From Clostridia bacterium (lineage in GTDB: Bacteria > Bacillota > Clostridia > Christensenellales > Borkfalkiaceae), in contig CAAGAU010000002.1 of the NCBI GenBank assembly GCA_900767885.1, positions 1-39,265 on the forward strand: a stretch of 39,265 nucleotides of DNA, in the 5' to 3' direction. The position numbers were made by a program, and so were the translations under genes. Of the stretch, positions 7,619 through 15,955 are shown piece after piece (within the stretch, counting starts at the first letter, position 1; each line of letters starts with the position of its first letter). Below the pieces are notes generated by a model. It did not search any database and had not been told where the DNA came from. It worked only from the letters and a program-made list of their open reading frames with translations.

Positions 7619-8029
7619 TTAGAACGGCAAATCGTCGTCGTCAACCTGTTGTAAAACGGGTCTTTCGGCACGATGTGCGCTCTGGGGAGCGTCGTCCGAC
7701 GACTCGCCCGAACCTTTAACGGACAAAAATTCAACTTCGCTGGCAACGATGTCGGTTACTTGCCTCTTATTGCCGTCCTTATCTTCGTAAGAACGGTTCT
7801 GTATACTACCGACTATAGCCACTTTCTGACCTTTTTTAAGGTATCTGCCGCAGTTTTCGGCTTGCGCACGCCAAACGGTTATGTTGAAAAAGTCAACTCC
7901 TCTCTCTCCGTCCTGACCCGCGTAAGGTCTGTTCACGGCAAGACCCAGCCTGCAATAAGCAACTCCGCCCGGAGTTTCGCTCATTTCGGGGTCGCGCGTT
8001 AAATTTCCTATTAAATACACTTTGTTCAT
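7619..8029 (-). CDS. ssb: Single-stranded DNA-binding protein
   Basis: 136 residues. It coats single-stranded DNA during replication, repair and recombination. The OB fold occupies about 1-105 (MNKVYLIGNLTRDPE start, FFNITVWR, KKGQKVAIVG). A short linker leads to the acidic tip DDDDLPF, the docking site for partner proteins. It is at the short end of the family because the linker is only about 25 residues. It lies between rpsF and rpsR, 13 bases after rpsF, the usual Bacillota order. Confidence 0.96.
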   Translation of the reverse strand: MNKVYLIGNLTRDPEMSETPGGVAYCRLGLAVNRPYAGQDGERGVDFFNITVWRAQAENCGRYLKKGQKVAIVGSIQNRSYEDKDGNKRQVTDIVASEVEFLSVKGSGESSDDAPQSAHRAERPVLQQVDDDDLPF

Positions 8030-8042
8030 AGTATTCTCTCCG

Positions 8043-8327
8043 TTACGCCACTTTGGTTATTAAACGTCTTAAAACGTGCTCGGTTATGCCGACGACTCTC
8101 TTCACTTCCTGAACGAGCGCGCCTTCGCCGCAGAACGTCATACATACGTAATAACCTTCAGTTTTGTAGTCGATAGCATAAGCGAGTTTTTTAACGCCCC
8201 ACTTATCCGTCTTTTCGACAGTACCGCCGTTTTTAGTAACGACGCCTTCGAATTTGGCAATCAAAGCCTCTTTCTCTTCGTCGCTGCAAGCAGCGTCCAA
8301 AATGTAAATCATTTCGTACTTGTTCAT
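8043..8327 (-). CDS. rpsF: 30S ribosomal protein S6
   Basis: 94 residues, the normal length. It is the partner of S18 on the 30S platform. The sequence starts NKYEMIYILD and contains the DKWGVKKLAYAID and EGYYV segments typical of S6. GGAGG lies seven bases upstream of the ATG. It is the first gene of the operon and has a structured leader of about 95 nt. Confidence 0.96.
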   Translation of the reverse strand: MNKYEMIYILDAACSDEEKEALIAKFEGVVTKNGGTVEKTDKWGVKKLAYAIDYKTEGYYVCMTFCGEGALVQEVKRVVGITEHVLRRLITKVA

Positions 8328-8340
8328 AATTTTTACCTCC

Positions 8341-8415
8341 CGGACTTATTCGGCTTACGGAATACCGTAAGCAAGGTATCAAGACTTATTGCCGCATAAG
8401 AGGTTACGGCAATAA
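8341..8415 (-). promoter_or_regulatory. rpsF leader with two hairpins, candidate S6:S18 autoregulatory RNA
   Basis: On the minus strand, the leader has a 9-bp hairpin TTATTGCCG/CGGCAATAA (8407-8415 with 8386-8394) and an 8-bp hairpin GCTTACGG/CCGTAAGC (8365-8372 with 8353-8360), then CCGAATAAG and the Shine-Dalgarno. rpsF leaders in Bacillota are known to bind the S6:S18 complex through a hairpin with an exposed CCG. Several CCG triplets are present, but I have not matched the full consensus. Confidence 0.5.
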
Positions 8416-8429
8416 CTTCTCGTTGTGTT

Positions 8430-8458
8430 ATTATACGCTTTTTTTTATTTTTTGTCAA
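8430..8458 (-). promoter_or_regulatory. Consensus sigma-A promoter of rpsF-ssb-rpsR
   Basis: A perfect TTGACA (8453-8458), a 17-bp A-rich spacer and a perfect TATAAT (8430-8435). Its -35 box begins only 7 bp after the stop codon of the preceding 1116-residue gene, with no terminator in between. Confidence 0.95.
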
Positions 8459-8465
8459 GCGTTTT

Positions 8466-11400
8466 TCAGAAAGAAACGTTATCAAGCAAAACGTTTACCA
8501 GTTCGCTCGTAGTAAGCGAACGCCAGTAATTATAACCGACCCTTTCAACCTCTTCGGCAGGCGTAACCACCATTTTCATAGCAGTCGTATCGAGCGTAAT
8601 CGAGAATGTGGCGATATAAGCGTCAACTTCGTCGTCGGTAGGTTCGTGTCCCGATTTTTCTTTACATGCGGCTTTAACGGCAAGATATTCTTTAGAGGTT
8701 CTGTCAAGCGTACCCGCGCCGAGCGCGTTGCTTACTTTAACTACGCATATCGCACCGTAAACGCTCTTCATTTTTTCCTGCTGACTCTGCAACGGGAGTA
8801 AACCCGCGTCGTAAAGTTCGCCTGCGGTGCCGTTCTGCATTTTATCCTGTATAACCTCGCTGACTTCGCCTATGGGCGTATCCTTGGGAATAACCGATAT
8901 AGCGGTACGACTACCCTCTTTCCACGGATCGGAAACAATATTTCCTTCTGCGTCTTTTTGTACAAGTAAGGTACCTATCGTAACTTTCGACTTTACGTTG
9001 CCGAGCAGTTTATCGGAAAATCCGCTGCCTTTTACTTCGCTGAATTTAAAGCCCACTACGCAAAGGAGTACTTCGTCGGTTAATTGCACGCCGTCTTTTT
9101 CCCATTTTACGATATTGCCGTCGGCGTCTTTTACGGAATCGTAGCCCATAAGTTCGCCGAGGTAAATATCGTCGAATTGAGCAGACAAATCTATGCTGCC
9201 GTTCAACATCTTTGATAATTCTATATCCGCGACGACTTTTTCTACCGCGTCAACCTTAGTTCCGTCGGCTTTTCTCCATACTTTATCGGTTTCGTCGTAT
9301 TCGTATTTAAGCACCTCGCCGAGTTTAACGCCGTCGAATACGGTAGCAAGATCCATGCCGCCGTTCATAAGCGTACCGAGTTTCTGATCGCTTATTCTAT
9401 CCATTAAAACGTCGCACTTCTCATAAACGCCCGCGGCGTTCTTTTTATACCAACCCTTTTCGTGAACATGTCCTTCCGCGGTAACGCCGCAGTCCGTACC
9501 CTCGCCGTCGCAGTAAGTATAATTCATCAATTCGCCCGCTTTCATATCGTTTATAAGCACGGACAAATCGTCTTTATTATCGTACACCTCCTGCAAGGTC
9601 TTATCGCAAATTTCGGCTATGACTTTATCCTGCGCACTACCCTCGGAAACGAGCGTACCGTCCTCTTTGTACCACTTGCCGTCCGCGCCCTTGGTATAGT
9701 TCAACGCCTCGCCTATGGGCATATCGCCTATCGCGTTTTTAACCGCCGTTTTGATTTCGTTTATCGAGGTGCAGTCTTTAAGTTCTATATCGAACAACTT
9801 ATAAATTACCGCGGAGAAACGCTTTAACTGCGAATTGTTAAAGTTCCACGCGCCGCTTTCATCGTTTCTCGTATAACCCGCGAGTTCGCCGAGGCGAGCG
9901 TGTCTGAACGCGTCTTTAAGCGCGGTTTTCGCCTTATCCACCGAGGTAAAGTTATCGAGAGTAAGATTAAACACCTTATTAAACGCGAATTTAAAGCGTT
10001 TGAGTTGCGACAATTTAATATCGGTATAATCCCACTCGCCGCTTTCGGTCTGTTTAACGCCGATAAGCGGAGCGACGTATTCGCCCACGGTGGAAGTCGG
10101 ACCTAAAATATCGACTATAAGTCGGAGCGGATTTTTTTCGCCGTTAAGTACGGGGACGAGAATCTGACTTAAAGTTACGTCGTAAATTTTAGCGTACTTT
10201 TCGTCAACCGCCGCGCCGTTTTTATCGACCCACTTGCCGCTTGCGTCGTTAGCCCCGACGAAATAGCCGAGTTTTATATCGCCCATAAGCGTGTTTACAA
10301 ACGCCATGAACTTGGCTTTTTCAAAGGTTTCGCGACCTAACGCGTCAACATAGTCCATTACGGGCGTTTCGAGCATTTTAACGAACGCCGTATTGAGTTT
10401 TTCGCCGTTTTTGCTCGTAAAGGTAACTTTTCCGTCCGCCTTTTCCGCCTTTATACCGATAATTCCGCCGAACGCTTCGCCCACGGTCATATCGGCTTTG
10501 CCTTTTTCTATAAGCGCGCTCTTGACCGCACTCATAAGTTTAAATCTTATACGACCCCAGGTCATCGCCTCCGAACCGTATAAAACGTCGTTTATTTTAA
10601 GATCGCTTAAAACGGACAAAATCGCCATTTTGGGTTCTTCGCCGTTTTTGTCGGTATAAGTACCGCTCTCGCCCTTGGTGTAGCCTATCATTTCGAGCGC
10701 GTTGCCTACGGAGAAATTACCGAACACGAGCGCGACTTTTCTCGCCATAGAGAGCGCGTCGTTGTTGTCTTTATCGGTAAACGCGTGTATCAGCGATTTA
10801 AGGTTTACCGAAGCGACGGTCTGGAATATACCCTTCGCCGCTTCGCCGCCCGACGTATACCAGAGTCCGTCGTCGCGATATTCGAGTCCGAGCGCGCCGC
10901 CGACCTTGATGTTGTCGTAAAGATTATCCGCTTTAAACTCGTACTTGCCCTCGTCGTTTTTAACGAACAGATCGCGCGCTTTCATATCGCCCACGAGCGA
11001 AACTATATGCTTTGCGACGCTATCAGGCACCTGACAAAGTTTGAGTATTTCGCTTACCGAAAGTTTACCTACGGAAGAAAGTCCGCCCTCGCAGATTTCG
11101 GTCGCCCAGTCGGATTTTTTATTGACTATGTCGATAAACGAATCGAGTTCGACGTTGGCGATAACGTTAAGACCCTTATAAAACCCGTCTTTTACCGAAT
11201 ATTTATCCGTTTGCTCGTCGTAGTCGAAAATACGGGGCAACACACCGCCGACGCGCACGTTGCGCAGGGCTTTTACCAGTCCCGTCTGTCCTTCGGCGTC
11301 CTTCTGATTCATTTCGCCCAGGGTATACCTACGCAATTTAAGCCTTTCCTGCTCGGAAAATACCTGGCTTGCGGGAATAAAACTGAGTACCGCGCCGTAG

Positions 11401-11816
11401 GAAAGGTTGTTCATAAACTTCTGGAATCCGTCGCCGTTGAAAAGCGCGAAAACCGAAGTCTTTTTAAGGTCGTCTATGTATTTTTGGTTGGATTCCGCCG
11501 TGGAAATAACCTCTTCCTCGCCGCCGCCGAGTTGGTTGATAAACGCAACCAAATCGAAACCGTAATCTTTTTCAAGGTCGGCAAAGGTGTAGTTTTCGGG
11601 TGCTTTGCCGCCCTTTATCGCCAGACCGATTATGTCCTCGACAGAAAACGAGTTAAGGTCGCCGAGCGCGTTCTTATACTTGTTGCCGCTTACGTCGCCT
11701 ACGGTAAGATTGCCGTAAGTATAGTAAACGGTAGCCGCAACCGCGCCGAGCGTACTCACCATACCGATAATCATACCGAGTAAGGCGCAAAGCAGTCTTT
11801 TAAAAATCTTGCTCAT
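8466..11816 (-). CDS. Large modular exported protein, unknown function
   Basis: 1116 residues. Residues 9-31 form a hydrophobic N-terminal segment after KIFKRLL, without a lipobox, so the protein is probably held in the membrane with its bulk outside. The rest is built of at least eight loosely repeated modules of about 60-100 residues: a (V/I/L)GE(A/L) helix start, then a YTK- or GY-type turn, a DGxWY-like strand, a DG turn, and an amphipathic helix of the IADxxLSxL kind. Clear examples are VGNALEMIGYTK, IGEALNYTKGADGKWY, LGEVLKYEYDETDKVW and LGELMGYDSVKDADG. No catalytic motif is recognisable. A GGGAG site precedes the ATG. It has its own promoter and no terminator before rpsF. A surface scaffold or adhesion role is conceivable, but function is unknown. 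Confidence 0.8.
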   Translation of the reverse strand: MSKIFKRLLCALLGMIIGMVSTLGAVAATVYYTYGNLTVGDVSGNKYKNALGDLNSFSVEDIIGLAIKGGKAPENYTFADLEKDYGFDLVAFINQLGGGEEEVISTAESNQKYIDDLKKTSVFALFNGDGFQKFMNNLSYGAVLSFIPASQVFSEQERLKLRRYTLGEMNQKDAEGQTGLVKALRNVRVGGVLPRIFDYDEQTDKYSVKDGFYKGLNVIANVELDSFIDIVNKKSDWATEICEGGLSSVGKLSVSEILKLCQVPDSVAKHIVSLVGDMKARDLFVKNDEGKYEFKADNLYDNIKVGGALGLEYRDDGLWYTSGGEAAKGIFQTVASVNLKSLIHAFTDKDNNDALSMARKVALVFGNFSVGNALEMIGYTKGESGTYTDKNGEEPKMAILSVLSDLKINDVLYGSEAMTWGRIRFKLMSAVKSALIEKGKADMTVGEAFGGIIGIKAEKADGKVTFTSKNGEKLNTAFVKMLETPVMDYVDALGRETFEKAKFMAFVNTLMGDIKLGYFVGANDASGKWVDKNGAAVDEKYAKIYDVTLSQILVPVLNGEKNPLRLIVDILGPTSTVGEYVAPLIGVKQTESGEWDYTDIKLSQLKRFKFAFNKVFNLTLDNFTSVDKAKTALKDAFRHARLGELAGYTRNDESGAWNFNNSQLKRFSAVIYKLFDIELKDCTSINEIKTAVKNAIGDMPIGEALNYTKGADGKWYKEDGTLVSEGSAQDKVIAEICDKTLQEVYDNKDDLSVLINDMKAGELMNYTYCDGEGTDCGVTAEGHVHEKGWYKKNAAGVYEKCDVLMDRISDQKLGTLMNGGMDLATVFDGVKLGEVLKYEYDETDKVWRKADGTKVDAVEKVVADIELSKMLNGSIDLSAQFDDIYLGELMGYDSVKDADGNIVKWEKDGVQLTDEVLLCVVGFKFSEVKGSGFSDKLLGNVKSKVTIGTLLVQKDAEGNIVSDPWKEGSRTAISVIPKDTPIGEVSEVIQDKMQNGTAGELYDAGLLPLQSQQEKMKSVYGAICVVKVSNALGAGTLDRTSKEYLAVKAACKEKSGHEPTDDEVDAYIATFSITLDTTAMKMVVTPAEEVERVGYNYWRSLTTSELVNVLLDNVSF

Positions 11817-11896
11817 ATATTGCTCCCGTCAAAAATTTTTCCGCACGCGCTTTAATGTTTTTCGCGCGCGCATTACATAATAAATTATACGCTTTA

Positions 11897-11925
11897 ATTT
11901 TACGACAAAAGGCGCGGTTTGTCAA
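11897..11925 (-). promoter_or_regulatory. Sigma-A promoter of the 1116-residue protein gene
   Basis: On the minus strand, TTGACA (11920-11925), a 17-bp spacer, TAAAAT (11897-11902). The leader is about 75 nt long and contains GC-rich alternating gcgcgcg tracts. Confidence 0.75.
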
Positions 11926-12016
11926 TTTAAATTTTAAATTTTATACGTTTTTGACCCCGCTTTTAAAAAATTTATTTTAAAAACTTTATTTTGAGTTTAC
12001 TTTTGCTTTTATTCGT

Positions 12017-12045
12017 TTGATTTTATTTGCATAATGTTATATAAT
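12017..12045 (+). promoter_or_regulatory. Sigma-A promoter of the lipid kinase gene, leaderless arrangement
   Basis: TTGATT (12017-12022), a 17-bp spacer, TATAAT (12040-12045). The family-typical ATG is at 12052, exactly where transcription should begin, and there is no Shine-Dalgarno between them. Confidence 0.75.
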
Positions 12046-12051
12046 GCTGCT

Positions 12052-12918
12052 ATGTACGACCTGATAATCAATCCTCACGCAAGCAGGGGGAAAGCGGCGA
12101 AAAAAGCCAAAAAAGTTATAGAGATGCTCAATGAAAAAGGCGTAGAATTTGCCGCGCACTATACCGAGCGTGAAAAAGAAGCGATTGCGATAGCGAAAGA
12201 ATTATCCGAAAAAGGCGCGACGGACATAATCGCGCTCGGCGGCGACGGAACGCTCAACGAAGTTTTAAACGGTATTAACCCCGAAAAAGTCAATTTGGGT
12301 CTTATTCCTTGCGGAACGGGCAACGACTTTGCGGCGGCGGCAAAAATTCCGCTCGATACGGAAAAAGCACTCGATATTATTCTGAAAAATTCGCCCAGGT
12401 CCACCGACTATATGGTTTGCGGCGGCGTTCGCGGCATAAACGTTATCGGCACGGGCATAGACGTGGACATTTTAAAACGTTGCAGGCGCGCAAGGTTTTT
12501 TAAAGGTAAACTTCAATACGTTATTTCGCTTATCGTAAGCCTTATGAAGTTTAAGTTTTATAAGTTTAAGATTATCCGCGGCGAGCAAACGGAAGAAAAA
12601 GACGCGCTTATAGCCTGCGTGGGCAACGGCTCGCAGATAGGCGGCGGAATAAGAATGTGTCCCAAGGCGGTTATCGACGACGGCAAACTCGATTTCGTTA
12701 TAGCGGGCAAACTTAAAAAGTCGCGCATACCGCACGCTTTTGTAAAACTTATGCAGGGTAAAATACTCGAACAGAATTTTACGACTATGGAATATTCCGA
12801 ACACGTTAAAATAAACTTCGACCACCCCGTTACGATACAAATAGACGGCGAATTATACGACGGAATAGATTTTGATTTAAGCATTATAAAAGGCGGCTTA
12901 AATTTTTACCGCCCGTAA
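12052..12918 (+). CDS. YegS/DgkB-family lipid kinase (diacylglycerol kinase-like)
   Basis: 288 residues. The family phosphorylates diacylglycerol or a related lipid with ATP at the membrane, recycling diacylglycerol from lipoteichoic acid synthesis. The start YDLIINPHASRGKA is the canonical N-terminus. The nucleotide-binding GGDGTLNEV is at 63-71 and GTGNDFA at 88-94, and the beta-rich C-terminal domain includes GNGSQIGGG. An in-frame upstream ATG at 12034 would lie within the promoter and add six unrelated residues, so I chose 12052. With the -10 box ending at 12045, the mRNA is probably leaderless. It is a single gene ending at a strong terminator. The exact lipid substrate is not settled by sequence. 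Confidence 0.9.
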   Translation: MYDLIINPHASRGKAAKKAKKVIEMLNEKGVEFAAHYTEREKEAIAIAKELSEKGATDIIALGGDGTLNEVLNGINPEKVNLGLIPCGTGNDFAAAAKIPLDTEKALDIILKNSPRSTDYMVCGGVRGINVIGTGIDVDILKRCRRARFFKGKLQYVISLIVSLMKFKFYKFKIIRGEQTEEKDALIACVGNGSQIGGGIRMCPKAVIDDGKLDFVIAGKLKKSRIPHAFVKLMQGKILEQNFTTMEYSEHVKINFDHPVTIQIDGELYDGIDFDLSIIKGGLNFYRP

Positions 12919-12923
12919 TAAAA

Positions 12924-12965
12924 AGCGGCGGGGCAAGTTTGAAAAATCAAACTTGCCCCGCCGCT
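12924..12965. terminator. Bidirectional intrinsic terminator
   Basis: A perfect 19-bp stem (12924-12942 with 12947-12965) and AAAA loop between the convergent lipid kinase and RsgI-domain lipoprotein genes. The minus-strand side is followed by a T4-5 run, the plus side by TTTT after GC. Confidence 0.92.
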
Positions 12966-12981
12966 GCTTTTGCGCTATTTA

Positions 12982-14493
12982 TTATTCTTTGTTTTCTTTA
13001 CGCTCGGCTTTTAACTTTTCGAGGTATTTTTTAGCCTCGGTTTCAGCCTTGGTAAGCGCGTCTTCAAATTTCTTCTTTTCGATCGTCATTTTGTTTACGA
13101 CGTCCGTCTTGTTCTTTTCGAGTTCGGCGCGTTCATCGTCGGTCAGGTCTTTGTTTATCTTATTGAGATAATCGTTCGCCTTGCCTTCGAGTTTGTCGGC
13201 TTTCGCCCTTACGTCGCTTATTTCGATCTTGCCGCCGTTTTTAATAATCGTAGACAAATCGGTTATAATCGCCTTTATGCCGGATTCCGCGTTAGCGATT
13301 TCGGCCTGAACGTCCTCGGGTAAAACTTTTATCCAGGCGTCTATCGCCGCTATCGCAGCGTTGGCAGCGTTTACGGTAGCCTCTATCTGCTCGGCGTACT
13401 CTTCGGTAAACTCGTTGACTTTCGCCTTTATATCGGCTTCGGCTTTGTTAAGAGCCTCGGTAAGTTTGGCTTTGATTTCTTCCAACTTAGCCGACGCCTC
13501 GGTATTTTTAAACTGCTTGTCGGCGTAAGCCTCTATGCTCTCTATGGTAACTTCGCCCTTGGAATTTTTAATCGGGTCGGCGTTTTCAAGACCGAGCACG
13601 GCAACGACCGCCGCTATCTGCTCCTCGGTTAAAGGATAGGTCCTTGCAGTGGCTACGCTCTCGGCAACGTCGCACGCAAGATCAAGACTCTTTGCGGCGG
13701 TCGCGTAAGCGCAGTACATGCTGCCGTAATACGCGGTGGCAGGTTTAGTTATCGCTCTCTTTGCGTAAAACGATGCATAAACGCCGTATACCGCGAGATC
13801 TATCGCTTTATCGTAAGCGGCGAGAGCCTGCGTCTTTGCCCGTCTGTAAGCCTCGGTGGCAAATTCTTCTATCTTTTCGCTCTGCTCTTTGAGTTTTGCC
13901 ATAAGTTGACTTTCGTCAAGCGTAACGGCAACTTCCAGCGTGATTTCGCCCGTTTCCGAAACCGAAAGCGCAAGTTTGAATTTGGCTACGGACATATTTT
14001 GTATAGCCTTATCGTTGGGGTGCGCCTTTTTAAACTCTTCCATTTGGCGGAGCAACGAATACGCGCCCTCGCCGTCGGTTTTAACGGTCAGACCCGTCTT
14101 TTCCGCCGTGGCGGTAACGGTAGTATTGACCTTTTCCGTAATTTTCTTTGCGAAAGAGTCGCTGTTGGACGTAACGAGCGTATCTACGACCTTGTTGTTT
14201 TCATCGAGATAACCGTACTCTATTGCAAGGTTGGTTATTTTTTCGATTGCAACGTCGATTTTCTCGCCCTTGATACCCGCCTCGTTGTACAAAAGAACCT
14301 GCCCGTCCTCGTTTTCGCCGCGAACGGATACTACGTTATTATCCTTATCTACCACGAGTTCGATCGCGGGGTTGATGTCGAGGCTTACGTAAGCCTGATC
14401 TTCTGCCTTATTCTTCGATCCGCATGCGGTAAGCGCGCACATGGAACTCATCATTATCGCGGAAAGCGCGACAGCCAAAATTTTGTTTCTCAT
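12982..14493 (-). CDS. Lipoprotein with RsgI-like domain and long coiled coil
   Basis: 503 residues when started at the ATG at 14493, which has GGAGG (14499-14503) at good spacing. A longer reading from 14556 adds 21 residues and lacks a signal peptide start. Residues 1-24 are a lipoprotein signal with lipobox LTAC (C24). AYVSLDINPAIELVVDKDN (34-52) begins a domain of the RsgI periplasmic middle type, with Asn41-Pro42 at the position where RsgI proteins are reported to self-cleave. The region after about 330 is a long Ala/Lys/Glu-rich coiled coil. It follows the membrane RsgI-like gene by 67 bp, and that gap contains a 41-nt block shared with the sigma-gene upstream region. It may be a second sensor or a target of the sigma factor (inference). 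Confidence 0.75.
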   Translation of the reverse strand: MRNKILAVALSAIMMSSMCALTACGSKNKAEDQAYVSLDINPAIELVVDKDNNVVSVRGENEDGQVLLYNEAGIKGEKIDVAIEKITNLAIEYGYLDENNKVVDTLVTSNSDSFAKKITEKVNTTVTATAEKTGLTVKTDGEGAYSLLRQMEEFKKAHPNDKAIQNMSVAKFKLALSVSETGEITLEVAVTLDESQLMAKLKEQSEKIEEFATEAYRRAKTQALAAYDKAIDLAVYGVYASFYAKRAITKPATAYYGSMYCAYATAAKSLDLACDVAESVATARTYPLTEEQIAAVVAVLGLENADPIKNSKGEVTIESIEAYADKQFKNTEASAKLEEIKAKLTEALNKAEADIKAKVNEFTEEYAEQIEATVNAANAAIAAIDAWIKVLPEDVQAEIANAESGIKAIITDLSTIIKNGGKIEISDVRAKADKLEGKANDYLNKINKDLTDDERAELEKNKTDVVNKMTIEKKKFEDALTKAETEAKKYLEKLKAERKENKE

Positions 14494-14514
14494 AAAAACC
14501 TCCGTTTTTATTTT

Positions 14515-14555
14515 ATTTTCAACTATTAAACAATCCGGTAATGCGTTTTGTTGCA
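14515..14555 (-). promoter_or_regulatory. Candidate ECF-sigma promoter block before the lipoprotein gene
   Basis: On the minus strand this 41-nt block begins TGCAACAAAA and ends GTTTAATAGTTGAAAAT. It matches 16478-16518 at 31 of 41 positions without gaps. TGCAAC resembles known ECF -35 boxes, and GTTTAA is a possible -10, 18 bp further on. Confidence 0.55.
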
Positions 14556-14560
14556 ACTTT

Positions 14561-15955
14561 TTAAGAATTTTTTAAATTTTCCCAAAATTTTTCGAGCGAG
14601 CCGTATTTTGCTATAATTTCGCTTATATAATCGTCGTAATCGGTCGCGGATATTTGCTCGCGCGGCGCGGAATACACTTCTTCAAAACCTTTCTCGCGGG
14701 ATAAAAGCACCTGCCGAGTTACCACGCGGAGTTGACCGAAATATTCTTCTGCCGTCTGCGGCGCGTTTATAATCGTCTCGAGCGCGGAAGTATCGTACCC
14801 TATATTTTTTAATACCGTAATATATTCGCCTAACGACTTTCTGAAATCCGCCACGGTAAGCGAAGTCAGAAAGTCTTTTATGTTGACGTCCTGAAAAGCC
14901 GAGAAAGCATCGCGCACGGCGTTGTATTCGTCGGAAGTCGCTATCTTTTTACCGAATTTTTGCTCGTATTCGTCTACGAGTCCGTCCATTTCCTTCATGA
15001 GCGCGGCAAACTCTTCGTTATAAGTCAAATTCGGGCTGCTTTTAATACTCCAGTAATCGTAAGGAATTATATAACCGGGATTGTATATGCTCGAAATGAT
15101 TTTAACGTTACAAACGCCTATTTCTTTTAAAAGCAGCGCGCCTTCGGCTATATCGCTTATCCGCGAAATAAGTTCTTTTTTAACGTACTCCAGCGTGGAC
15201 TTGCCTACTATATATTCATTATATAAATTCTGCAGTTCTTCCGTCGTGGCGTTTTTGACCGAACGGTCGGCGAAAAACGCCGAAAGGCTTTCGAGTTCGT
15301 TAAACAGTTCGTCCGTTTTATCCGTAACCGCAACGCCCACCTTTTCGCACAATTCTCGCTTGGTGAGAAATTTTTCCACTATAGCCGCGTAAACGCCCTT
15401 TTGTTTGAAATAGTCTTGCAGACTTTCCGTAACGGAATTTAAACGATCTTCGTCAACCCAATCGGCATAACTTAATTTAACGGCGTTTTCGCGTTTGGTA
15501 ATATCAATATATCCCGCCTTAACCACGGCGTCGGTATAAGCGACTACCGCCTCGTGAATATGCGCGTTAATCAACTTATCGCGCGTCTTTTCGTCCGAAA
15601 GCACCACGTCGGCGTCCTCGTTTAAGGATTTTACCGAAAGCACTTTTCCGTTCTCTGCCGTAACGAACGCCACTGCGGGATTTATTTCCAGAGTATACAC
15701 GCCGCCGGCAAGTTTCGGTGCGGCGGGCGGAGCAAATACGCCGGTAACCCCCAACACCGTAAATACGATTGCCAGGGCCGCCGCAACGAACCCAGAGCCG
15801 AAAAACAAACGTTTTTTAAACGGCGAGCGGATTTTTTCGCAAGGCTTTTCCTCGTCGAAGACGACATTCCCTGCGGGAGCGTCCAAAACCTCCCGGCTGA
15901 GCGCGGGAACAGCCGCCTCGAACTCTTCGTTCAATCGTTTTTTCCAATTTTTCAT
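14561..15955 (-). CDS. Membrane-anchored RsgI-like anti-sigma factor
   Basis: 464 residues. A cytoplasmic stretch of about 50 residues without a zinc-binding HxxxCxxC motif leads to one membrane helix (51-74). The extracellular part begins GGVYTLEINPAVAFVTAENG (84-103), an RsgI-like middle domain with Asn92-Pro93 at the expected self-cleavage point. A helical region of about 340 residues follows with no recognised carbohydrate-binding module. Its ATG overlaps the sigma-factor TGA by four bases (ATGA), the coupling expected for a sigma/anti-sigma pair. It probably holds the sigma factor at the membrane until a cell-surface signal arrives. The assignment rests on the domain pattern and neighbour, not on a search. 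Confidence 0.75.
   Translation of the reverse strand: MKNWKKRLNEEFEAAVPALSREVLDAPAGNVVFDEEKPCEKIRSPFKKRLFFGSGFVAAALAIVFTVLGVTGVFAPPAAPKLAGGVYTLEINPAVAFVTAENGKVLSVKSLNEDADVVLSDEKTRDKLINAHIHEAVVAYTDAVVKAGYIDITKRENAVKLSYADWVDEDRLNSVTESLQDYFKQKGVYAAIVEKFLTKRELCEKVGVAVTDKTDELFNELESLSAFFADRSVKNATTEELQNLYNEYIVGKSTLEYVKKELISRISDIAEGALLLKEIGVCNVKIISSIYNPGYIIPYDYWSIKSSPNLTYNEEFAALMKEMDGLVDEYEQKFGKKIATSDEYNAVRDAFSAFQDVNIKDFLTSLTVADFRKSLGEYITVLKNIGYDTSALETIINAPQTAEEYFGQLRVVTRQVLLSREKGFEEVYSAPREQISATDYDDYISEIIAKYGSLEKFWENLKNS

Noticed and set aside
10785..11783. 332-residue plus-strand ORF opposite the large modular gene
   Set aside because: It is a shadow: its residues mirror the codon pattern of the minus-strand gene, no ribosome site or family motif is seen, and the minus-strand gene has promoter, signal and modules.
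12034..12051. Upstream ATG start for the lipid kinase
   Set aside because: It lies over the -10 box of the only good promoter and adds six residues not seen in the family.
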